DNA of 6,397 nucleotides from UBA6164 sp964344895 (GTDB lineage: Bacteria; Patescibacteriota; Gracilibacteria; BD1-5; UBA6164), in the NCBI GenBank assembly GCA_964344895.1, contig CAYFPB010000079.1, positions 1-6,397 of the forward strand, given 5' to 3'. Positions 1 to 6,190 of this stretch are shown piece after piece; the first letter of the stretch is position 1, and each line of letters begins with the position of its first letter. A model generated the notes under the pieces. The model ran no database searches, had not been told where the DNA came from, and was given only the letters and a program-made list of their open reading frames with translations. The translations under genes and the position numbers were made by a program.

Positions 1-68
1 CTATTTTCTTGTAGTTAAAAATTCCAGATACACAAAACTATTTATTTACCCTTTATTACTATTTTTTT

Positions 69-980
69 ATGAATAAAACAATAAAAAACTCATTTTTATG
101 AGCATTAGTATTTTGAATAACACTATTTGGTGTAGTATATGCAGCAAATATAATAACAGTAACAACACAAACAATAAGTACTTGAGACTCAATATGAGCT
201 GGGTGGTATCAAAGTGTAAATGATAAGGTTTTGAGCCTAGAGTCAACAAAAGCTGATACTTCAGTTACAAATAATATGTATACAAAGACTCAAGTAGATG
301 CATTAATCTCAAATCTAAGAGATGAATTATCTATCACTATATGATCTGTATCAAGTGAACCATGACTATCATGTAAAGATATTCTTGATAAATGATGAAA
401 TACTTGAGATGGTCTTTATTGGATAAAACCAACTTGATCATCATCAGCCTTTGAAGCATACTGTGATATGACAACAGATGACTGAGGATGGACTTTAGCA
501 GTAATTGTTAGACCAGATCAATGACATAGAAATGAAAACAGAGTATTAAATCCTATAGATCCAAACTCTACTACTGCATCAAAACTTTCGGATGCAGAAA
601 TAAACTGATTAAATGCATCTGTAGTTAGAGCTCAATCATTAAGGAATGTATTCACTCGTTATTTTAAAGTAACAGGTACTTGGAGTGCTATATGAAAAAC
701 TCCTGCATATAATCAAGGTTGGGTTAGTTATAATAATTATAAAAATTGAACATTAGATAACTCTTGTAATTTTACAGGGAGTTATGGTTTAAATTCAGAC
801 TGACCAAAATGATTTTCTTCTCATGCATATAATTCAGATTGATGTCATTGGTCAAGCCCTTATCTAATATATACTCGGTGGGTAACTGGTAATATTTCAA
901 ATTGATGATGAGGAAGTTGATTTTATGATAATAGTTGATCAACTCATCGGGCATGATATGGTAGAGTACGGTTTAGATAA
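69..980 (+). CDS. Secreted fibrinogen-like domain protein (code 25)
   Basis: This 303-residue protein becomes visible only when TGA is read as Gly (24 in-frame TGAs by hand count); it ends at TAA. Residues 1-25 form a Sec signal peptide: a Lys-rich start, a hydrophobic core, and a V-Y-A|A cleavage site. Residues 36-53 carry the motif GDSIGAGWYQSVNDK, shared with the gene starting at 6191. Residues 71-90 (YTKTQVDALISNLRDEL) resemble the short trimeric coiled coils of fibre proteins. Residues 101-303 look like a fibrinogen C-terminal/intelectin-type domain, with S-C-K-D-I-L, then G-L-Y-W-I-K-P, F-E-A-Y-C-D-M-T-T-D-D-G-G-W-T near 128-142, and R-A-G-Y-G-R-V-R at the end. There are four cysteines (102, 132, 233, 259), consistent with two disulfides. 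The family binds carbohydrate or protein ligands outside the cell, so adhesion is a reasonable inference; the ligand is unknown. No Shine-Dalgarno precedes the ATG. The fold call is by eye. Confidence 0.85.
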
Positions 981-984
981 AAAC

Positions 985-1016
985 AAAAAAATCTCATTTC
1001 ATTATGAGATTTTTTT
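985..1016. terminator. Bidirectional intrinsic terminator between convergent genes
   Basis: A 13-bp stem (A-run plus ATCTCAT at 985-997, pairing with ATGAGAT plus T-run at 1004-1016) encloses the loop TTCATT. The T-run follows the stem on the plus strand, and the A-run gives a T-run on the minus strand, so it can end both the fibrinogen-like gene and the convergent phosphatase gene. The phosphatase TAA (1018-1016) overlaps the edge of the hairpin. Confidence 0.85.
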
Positions 1017-2209
1017 TAGTTCCAATTCCATTCTGTGATATGTTTTTTATCTATATCTTTTGTTTTGTCAGAACTTGGATCGAAGTCTTTGGGGGTGTAG
1101 TGGATTACTCAGAGAGTTATGTCATCAAGTTGGGTGTGGTTGTATCACATGAACTTTGAAAGTTCTATTGTTATGTTGTTGAAAACTGATTTTGCAGTTT
1201 TTGCCTCTCAGTTTGAGGATTTTGTTATAGCCTCAATAAGTCTATCAGTACCAAACATCTCTTCAGATCAGTCTTTTGACGGTCTGTTAATAGCTTCAGT
1301 AATTCAGTCACTGTATAGAACAACAATATCATTTTCTTCAAAACTTAATTCTTTTTCTTTTAGGATCTTTGAACAATCTTTCATCATTCAAAGAGCAACT
1401 CAACCTGATTTTACTTTGAAAGTTTTGTTTTGTTTATGTTTGTAGATCATTAAATACTCATGTCATGCTCAAGTCATAAAAAATCTTTTATTTTTATGAT
1501 CCCATCTTACAAGTAATAAAGTCATAAGTAAGTTAGCTTTGATTCTTGGTTTTAGGATTTCATTTGTTTTGGCTAAGATATTAGCTCAGTTTTTAAAAAT
1601 CTTTGAAAATCAGCTAATTAAAGCATTAACCATTATCATTATAAATCAAGCACCAACACCATGTCATGTAGCATCTCATACATAGATAAAATATTGGTCT
1701 TCTTGTTTTATTATATCATAAGAATCTCAACCAATTTCTCAAGCAGGTTTTGATTTAACAATTATATCTAAATCAGGAACTTCTATTAATATTTTTTCAA
1801 GCATCTTTCATTGAATCTCTTTTCAGATTTCAACTTCTCATTTAATAGCCTTACCATGAATAAAATCACTTTTAATATTTTTTAGAGTTTTTAAAGTTTG
1901 AGCAAAAAACTTTAGTGCAGAGTTTAGATGAGGATTTAAAGTTTCTTTAAATTTTATTTCAGAATCTTTTAAATTTCATAGATAAAAACTCTTAATTGTA
2001 TAATCAAGCTTTTTTAAAGGATTATGGAAAAAATTATCAACTAAAACTATAATAAGTAAAAAATTAATAACAATAAAAATCGCTAATAAAATAACCTTGT
2101 TTTTTATATCCAAATTAAAATATGCTTCTCAGTAAAGAAAAAGCAAAAGAGTATTAATTACTATAATTAATAGTATAGTAGCTTGGAATAATGAATAAAA
2201 TCTCTTCAT
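1016..2209 (-). CDS. Membrane PP2C-type serine phosphatase (SpoIIE/RsbU family)
   Basis: This 397-residue protein on the minus strand has many TGA codons read as Gly and ends at TAA. Two hydrophobic segments (about 10-27 and 37-57) anchor it in the membrane; a linker of about 60 residues leads into E-I-Q-G-K-M-L near 131, the usual entry to these domains. The catalytic core shows all the motifs expected of SpoIIE/RsbU phosphatases: GEIGGDSYD (157-164), VGDATGHGVGAGFIM (177-191), TGAGHE (246-251), VVLYSDGITEA (296-306) and LDDITLGVI (361-369). Asp161, Asp179, Asp301 and Asp363 match metal-binding positions. Such enzymes dephosphorylate Ser/Thr-phosphorylated partners, classically anti-anti-sigma factors; no sigma-factor partner is visible here. 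The first transmembrane pair has only a short outside loop, so there is no large sensor domain. The ATG at 2209 follows a minus-strand promoter match and lacks an obvious Shine-Dalgarno. Confidence 0.9.
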
Positions 2210-2242
2210 ATAGCTATTTAAAGGTAGTAGTAATATATAAAT

Positions 2243-2271
2243 ATTTTACACTATATTTTGTATTTTTGCAA
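2243..2271 (-). promoter_or_regulatory. Predicted promoter of the phosphatase gene
   Basis: On the minus strand, a -35-like TTGCAA (2271-2266) is followed by a 17-nt spacer and a -10-like TAAAAT (2248-2243). The predicted start of transcription would be near 2236, about 27 nt before the ATG. The spacing is ideal, but the sequence is so AT-rich that chance matches are common. Confidence 0.45.
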
Positions 2272-2296
2272 AAATAAAGCTATTTTTTAACAAAAC

Positions 2297-2321
2297 TTTT
2301 ACAACTTGTTTTGTAAAACAA
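2297..2321. promoter_or_regulatory. Inverted repeat in the divergent intergenic region
   Basis: TTTTACAA (2297-2304) and TTGTAAAA (2311-2318) form an 8-bp inverted repeat with a 6-nt gap. An overlapping palindrome, TTGTTTT-GT-AAAACAA, lies at 2306-2321. The element covers the putative -35 of ftsA and sits between the two divergent starts, as an operator might. It could also be a chance feature of AT-rich DNA. Confidence 0.35.
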
Positions 2322-2338
2322 AAAATGCTAATTATAAT
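2311..2338 (+). promoter_or_regulatory. Predicted promoter of ftsA-ftsZ
   Basis: A perfect TATAAT (2333-2338) lies 16 nt downstream of TTGTAA (2311-2316), a 4/6 match to the -35 box. This would give an untranslated leader of roughly 110 nt before the ftsA ATG. The remaining leader (2345-2452) shows no clear structure or ribosome-binding site. Confidence 0.45.
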
Positions 2339-2452
2339 TTAGCTATGAGCAAAGGGGAGTATAAACAAGATTTTAGCTAATTTACTTGATAATTGTAGTA
2401 TAAAAAAATAGAACATTAATTTAATTAGGTATTTTAAATAAAAATAAAAAAT

Positions 2453-3691
2453 ATGTCATCTACAAATACAATAACAACAATAGATATTTGAAGTTCAAAG
2501 ATAAGAACTATAATCTGATACTTTGATTCTGAAAATAAAAATAGCTTTCATATCTTGTGAGTAGGTTTATCTGATTCAAAAGCTATAAGAAAAGGGAATA
2601 TCCTCGATATGGAGGAGTTTATGAGCAATCTAGATAAGTCTCTAGGTGAAGCTGAAAAAATGGCTTGAGAACAAGTAAAATGAGCTTATATTTCTTTTAA
2701 TTCATCTTCATTTGAAGTATTTAAAAATAAATGAGTAGTAGCTGTAACATCTTGAGAAGTAACAGAAGAAGATGTAGATAGAGTACTTGAAATGTCTAAA
2801 AATGGAGTTGATTTACCAAATAAAGAAATATTAAAAGTAATACCAGAAAGCTTTATGGTTGATTTAGAAATGGGAATTAAAAACCCAGTATGAATGTCAG
2901 CTAGAAAGATAGAAGTAGATTCAAACATATTTTCTATGTGAGTAAATGTCTTAAACAATATAAGAAAGGCTGTTTGAGAGATTGGGATTGATATATATGA
3001 TATTTATCCAAATCTACTTAGTTCTCCTGAATGAGTATTAACAAAAAGGCAAAAAGAGTTATGAGTTGTTTGTATTGATATATGAGCATCTACTACATGA
3101 GTAACAGTATATGAAAATGGATCTTTACTTTATTCTGGAGTAATACCTATAGGATGAGATAATGTTACAAATGATATAGCTTTATGACTAAGAACTTCTA
3201 CACAAGTAGCAGAAAAAATAAAACTTGAATATGCTGAATTAGATTTACCAGTCTCTGATGAAAAATTTAAAGATAAAACACTTGATTTGAAAAAATTAAA
3301 TATGTGAGAAGAATGAGAAGTGAAAATCTGATTTTTATCACAAATAGTTACAGCTAGATATGATGAGATATTTCAGTTTGTAAGAGAAGACTTAAGAAAA
3401 ATTTGAAAAGATTGAATGTTACCTGAATGAGCAGTATGTGTTTGAGGAGGAGTTAAAATAAATGGTTTTGTAAACCATGCAAAAAAATGTTTAAAATTAC
3501 CAGTATTTATATGATTACCTGTATCTAAAGATGATTTAGTTGATGCATCTATAAATGATCCTGTATTTGCATGAGTAATTTGAACTATGATATTTTCAAA
3601 TATGAATGAAAATAATCCAAATGTATTTTCACTTAATATTTGATGATTCTTTGAATCTATAAAAAATATTTTTAGGAAAATGATTCCTTAA
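2453..3691 (+). CDS. ftsA: Cell division protein FtsA
   Basis: FtsA is the actin-like ATPase that ties FtsZ filaments to the membrane and recruits later division proteins. The 412-residue product, with TGA as Gly, is of normal family length. It has the first phosphate loop T-T-I-D-I-G-S-S-K at 8-16 and an FtsA-specific 1C region at about 80-165 (ISFNSSSFEV, then the EVDSNIFSMGVNVL stretch). The second phosphate loop is VVCIDIGASTTGVTVY (205-220), and the adenosine-binding loop is CVGGGVKINGF (329-339). The C-terminus (F-E-S-I-K-N-I-F-R-K-M-I) is a short amphipathic helix, the expected membrane-targeting sequence. The start ATG at 2453 places the first beta strand at the usual distance; no Shine-Dalgarno is present, only an A-rich leader. 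ftsZ follows after 92 nt on the same strand, and no terminator with a T-run intervenes, so cotranscription is likely. The stop is TAA. Confidence 0.95.
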
Positions 3692-3733
3692 TCCCCCCTC
3701 TGTCCTTTGGACATCTCCCCCTAGCAGGGGAGA
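3691..3733. repeat. GC-rich double-hairpin repeat, copy 1 (ftsA-ftsZ gap)
   Basis: After a C-rich lead, TGTCC-TTT-GGACA (3701-3713) forms one hairpin and TCTCCCC-CTAGCA-GGGGAGA (3714-3733) a second. The element is strikingly GC-rich for this DNA and begins at the last base of the ftsA stop codon. A related copy lies at 5831-5870 with the same order of parts. No T-run follows, so it is not a typical terminator. It resembles dispersed REP-like palindromes; its role could be transcript stability or pausing. Confidence 0.8.
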
Positions 3734-3783
3734 AAAATAAGAATTTTTAAATATATAATTTATAATTAACAAAAAATAGTATT

Positions 3784-5022
3784 ATGATAAAAAGAGAAGA
3801 TAAATTAAAAAATTTACTTTGAGGAAATAAAGATTCTTCTTCATTTCAATCAGCTGAAGAAGTGAATATATGAAATAGTATTTCTCCTGTAGCAAAAATA
3901 AAAGTAGTATGAGTATGATGAGCAGGGCAAAATGCAGTAAATAGAATGATTGAATGAGGTTTAGAATGAGTACAATTTGTTGCAGTTAATACTGATACTC
4001 AAGCTTTATTTAACTCTCTTGCACCAACAAAATTAAATATCTGAAAAATAATTACAGCTTGATTATGAGCTTGAGCTGATCCAGAAGTATGAGCAAAAGC
4101 AGCTGAAGAATCAAAAGAAGATATTAAAAAAGCTTTAGAGTGAGCTGATATGATATTTATTACTTGTTGATTAGGTTGAGGAACTGGTACGTGAGCTGCT
4201 CCTGTTGTTGCAGAAGTAGCAAAAGAACTATGAGCTTTAACTGTATGAATAGTTACAAAACCATTTTCTTTTGAATGACAAAATAGAATGTCTAAATCTA
4301 TGACAGGGTATAGAAACTTAAAAGAAAAAGTAGATACTCTTATTACAATACCAAATGATAGAATATTATCAATCATTGATAAAAAAACTCCAATGCTTGA
4401 TGCATTCTCTATAGTTGATGAAGTATTAAATCAATGAGTACAATGAGTATCTGACTTAATTACGCAATCTGGTCTAATTAATGTTGACTTCGCCGATGTA
4501 ACTTCTGTAATGAAAAATGCAGGTTCTGCACTTATGTGAATTGGTTATGGTTCTGGTGAAAACAGAGCAGTTGAAGCCGCAAGAGCAGCAATAGACTCTC
4601 CACTTTTAGAATTATCTATAGCTTGAGCAAAAGGTCTACTTTTCAATATTACATGAGGTACAGATATTTCAATGTTTGAGGTTGATGAAGCAGCTAAAAT
4701 CATAACTGAATCAGTTGACTGAGATGCAAATATCATATTTGGTACTAGTGTTAATGAAGACTTTAACTGAGAATTAAAAATAACAGTTGTTGCAACTGGT
4801 TTTGATGAAGAATCAAATGATAATTTTTCAGATAACACTAAACAAAAATCTCAACTAAACAATGTATTCTGAAGAAAACCTGCTACAGCAGCAACAGACT
4901 CAAGAATAACTTCATCATCAACTCCTAGTACACCATCATCATCAGCAAGTATGCCCTTTGCACATAACAAAAATAATAATGATGATTTAGATGTTCCAAG
5001 TTTTCTAAGAAAAAAAATATAA
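3784..5022 (+). CDS. ftsZ: Cell division GTPase FtsZ
   Basis: FtsZ is the tubulin homologue that polymerises with GTP into the division ring. The protein has 412 residues. After a variable N-terminal tail come I-K-V-V-G-V-G-G-A-G-Q-N-A-V-N-R-M (39-55), F-V-A-V-N-T-D at 65-71, the tubulin signature GGGTGTG (131-137), and T-K-P-F-S-F-E-G (158-165). The T7 synergy loop NVDFADV (233-239) supplies the catalytic Asp235 and Asp238. A Ser/Thr/Asn-rich linker (about 342-400) leads to the C-terminal peptide DLDVPSFLRKKI, which binds FtsA. By hand count, 27 of 43 glycines use TGA, including several invariant ones; reading TGA as Trp would destroy the nucleotide-binding loops. The ATG at 3784 has no Shine-Dalgarno. 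The gene lies downstream of ftsA, the usual order, and ends in TAA just before a strong terminator. Confidence 0.98.
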
Positions 5023-5068
5023 GAAAAAAAAGTAGGGGTGAACTTATAGGTTCTCTCCTACTTTTTAA
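5023..5068 (+). terminator. Intrinsic terminator after ftsZ
   Basis: AGTAGGGGTGAAC (5031-5043) pairs with GTTCTCTCCTACT (5050-5062), with one G-T pair and one T-T mismatch, around a 6-nt loop. Flanking A and T runs extend the stem, and CTTTTT follows. It begins right after the ftsZ stop, so it should end the ftsA-ftsZ transcript. Confidence 0.88.
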
Positions 5069-5104
5069 ATATGTGTATATAAAAAATATATAAAAAGATT
5101 TGAC

Positions 5105-5109
5105 AAGGA
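5105..5109 (+). promoter_or_regulatory. Shine-Dalgarno AAGGA that supports a TTG start
   Basis: AAGGA lies 7 nt before the TTG at 5117, the correct spacing. It is the only clear Shine-Dalgarno before any gene in the window. This favours TTG at 5117 over the in-frame ATG at 5159. Confidence 0.6.
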
Positions 5110-5116
5110 AATAGTT

Positions 5117-5758
5117 TTGAATAGACTGCAAATATATTTAGAAAATAATAATATAGCTATGACAGATAAAGAGTTAAAAAAATTAATTACAGAAACATTT
5201 CAATTAACAAATAGTAATGCAAAAGCAATACAAGAATTAAAAGAATCTCAAAAGGAAACATATAAACAAATAAAGGAAACAGACAAGCAATTAAAAATAA
5301 CAGATAATAAACTAAGATGAGTTTGATTAACACAATGAGCAATAAGTGAAGAAATAATATCAGAAAATTTTAAACAAGCTTTTAAACAAGAGTGAGAAGA
5401 AATAACAACCATTCAGAGAAATATAGAAGCATTTAAGCAGTGAAAAAATACAGCAGAAGCAGAAATAGATATTATTTGAATAAATGGTTCAAAAGTATTT
5501 TTATGAGAGGTAAAAACAAAATTAACAAAAAAACATGTAAATAAGTTTATAAATGAAACAATCCCGAAGTTCAAGAAGTATTTGCATAAACAAAGATATG
5601 GTTGATTAGATATATATGGAGTAGTATGAGCAAGAGTATTTGCAGATAAGGAAGTGAAAGAGTATGCAAAGGATAATGGATTATATATAATAAAAGAACA
5701 GCATAATTGAAATGCAAGAATATTAAAAGAAAGTTTAAAAACAGTAAAAAGTTTTTAA
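5117..5758 (+). CDS. Coiled-coil protein with PD-(D/E)XK nuclease-like core (DUF3782/COG5493-like)
   Basis: The product has 213 residues from a TTG start, with TGA as Gly, and ends in TAA. Residues about 15-66 are a charged Lys/Glu/Gln-rich coiled coil with repeats of the type K-E-T-x-K-Q-I/L-K. A glycine-rich joint, RGVGLTQGAISEEI (67-80), leads to an alpha/beta domain. In it, EAEIDIIGINGSKVFLGEVKT (114-134) fits the PD-(D/E)XK pattern: Asp118 on one strand and Glu131-Val-Lys133 on the next. The strand D-I-Y-G-V-V-G-A-R-V-F follows at 165-175. This layout is that of DUF3782/COG5493 proteins, which are nuclease-like with no well-defined role. Activity is inferred only. It has its own spacing and ribosome site after the ftsZ terminator, so it is probably a separate unit. 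An alternative start is ATG 5159. Confidence 0.8.
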
Positions 5759-5794
5759 GCCTTTTTTTTTAATAAAAAACGGCTCTTTTCTTCC
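5758..5794 (+). terminator. Possible terminator after the nuclease-like gene
   Basis: AGCC plus a T-run (5758-5770) can pair with the A-run plus CGGCT (5774-5784), with one unpaired C, and CTTTTCTT follows. The stem is mostly A-T and imperfect, so termination strength is doubtful. Confidence 0.45.
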
Positions 5795-5830
5795 TAACGG
5801 GAAAAAATCACCCCAAAAAACATTAAAATA

Positions 5831-5870
5831 ATCCCTCCGCCCTTTGGGCACCTCCCCTTGTCAGGGGAGG
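5831..5870. repeat. GC-rich double-hairpin repeat, copy 2
   Basis: GCCC-TTT-GGGC (5839-5849) is followed by CCTCCCC-TTGTCA-GGGGAGG (5851-5870). It matches the copy at 3691-3733 in order, spacing and loop, starting from the same ATCCC. Substitutions between copies keep two stem pairs intact: T-A becomes C-G in the first stem and T-A becomes C-G in the second. It abuts a possible transposase remnant on the minus strand. Confidence 0.8.
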
Positions 5871-5874
5871 AAAT

Positions 5875-5991
5875 TAAATACTTAAATTCAGTTAAAGCAT
5901 TAGTAAACTTAAACTTTTTACTAGAATACTCACAAAAACTTTCTATTCATTTCATCCATCTTTTTAATGTCCTTCAAAATTGTTTTATTCA
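5875..5991 (-). pseudogene. Possible ISL3-like transposase C-terminal remnant
   Basis: On the minus strand with TGA as Gly, a frame bounded upstream by TAA (5994-5992) encodes about 39 residues including GRTLKRWMKGIESF and then FTNALTEFKYL. The pattern T-L-x-x-W-x-x-x-I-x-x-F followed by T-N-x-x-T-E is typical of the end of the DDE domain in ISL3-family transposases, where that Glu is catalytic. There is no start codon upstream, no rest of the enzyme, and the similarity stops at the GC-rich repeat, so this would be a decayed fragment. The match is from memory of the family pattern and is short. Confidence 0.4.
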
Positions 5992-5996
5992 TTAAA

Positions 5997-6036
5997 ACAA
6001 AAGCTAGTAATAAAATTACTAGCTTTTGTTTGTTTT
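5997..6036. terminator. Perfect 14-bp hairpin with T-rich tail
   Basis: ACAAAAGCTAGTAA (5997-6010) pairs perfectly with TTACTAGCTTTTGT (6016-6029) around TAAAA. TTGTTTT follows on the plus strand, and the minus strand also has a T-rich flank (TTTTAATGAA). It looks like a bidirectional terminator, but no intact gene ends here. It may be left over from the decayed element next to it. Confidence 0.6.
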
Positions 6037-6055
6037 AAAAAAACTCAAAAAAAGA

Positions 6056-6082
6056 TTTGCGTTTTTTTTTTTTTTTTATAAT
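6056..6082 (+). promoter_or_regulatory. Putative promoter with T16 spacer before second surface gene
   Basis: A run of 16 T (6062-6077) leads straight into a perfect TATAAT (6077-6082). A weak -35-like TTTGCG (6056-6061) sits 15 nt upstream of the -10, so the spacer is almost entirely the T tract. Transcription would start about 100 nt before the ATG at 6191. The -35 is weak. Confidence 0.4.
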
Positions 6083-6104
6083 GGGATTAATTGGATAGCA
6101 ATTA

Positions 6105-6166
6105 ACCACCCCCTACCCCCCTCCTTAGTAAGGAGGGGGAAACGAACAAAGTGAATTGTGGGTGGT
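6105..6166. repeat. GC-rich palindrome with nested outer stem
   Basis: CCCCCTCCTTA (6117-6127) and TAAGGAGGGGG (6129-6139) form an 11-bp inverted repeat about a single central G. An outer pair, ACCACCC (6105-6111) with GGGTGGT (6160-6166), encloses it. It differs from the copies at 3691 and 5831 but shares their CCCCTCC/GGAGGGG style. It falls in the predicted leader of the gene at 6191 and could affect its translation or be a mobile REP-like unit. Confidence 0.7.
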
Positions 6167-6190
6167 CTTTACCGCATAACCTAAACAATT

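Noticed and set aside
1..68. Upstream promoter or gene end before the first gene
   Set aside because: The stretch is AT-rich with no convincing -35/-10 pair, ribosome site or coding frame.
67..954. Two 60-codon minus-strand frames (67-249 and 772-954)
   Set aside because: Both are antisense to the fibrinogen-like gene and low in complexity.
1119..1445. Plus-strand reading frame of 108 codons
   Set aside because: It lies antisense inside the phosphatase gene, whose product carries all family motifs; the plus-strand peptide has no recognisable features.
2686..2958. Minus-strand frame of 90 codons opposite ftsA
   Set aside because: It is antisense to a well-supported ftsA and has no recognisable motif.
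3999..4838. Minus-strand frames of 125 and 97 codons opposite ftsZ
   Set aside because: They are antisense shadows of ftsZ, caused by its codon pattern; ftsZ itself is certain.
5100..5105. Perfect TTGACA as a -35 box
   Set aside because: The -10 would fall inside the coding region and no -10-like sequence lies at 16-18 nt; it overlaps the Shine-Dalgarno instead.
4925..5131. Minus-strand frame of 68 codons across the ftsZ end
   Set aside because: It runs through the ftsZ C-terminus and its terminator and has an AT-driven hydrophobic composition.
69..5758. Genes broken by many TGA stop codons (pseudogenes)
   Set aside because: The TGAs fall on conserved glycines and frames stay intact to TAA, so this is code 25 and not decay.
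3691..5870. GC-rich repeats as a CRISPR array
   Set aside because: Only two related copies, over 2 kb apart with genes between, and no spacer-repeat periodicity.
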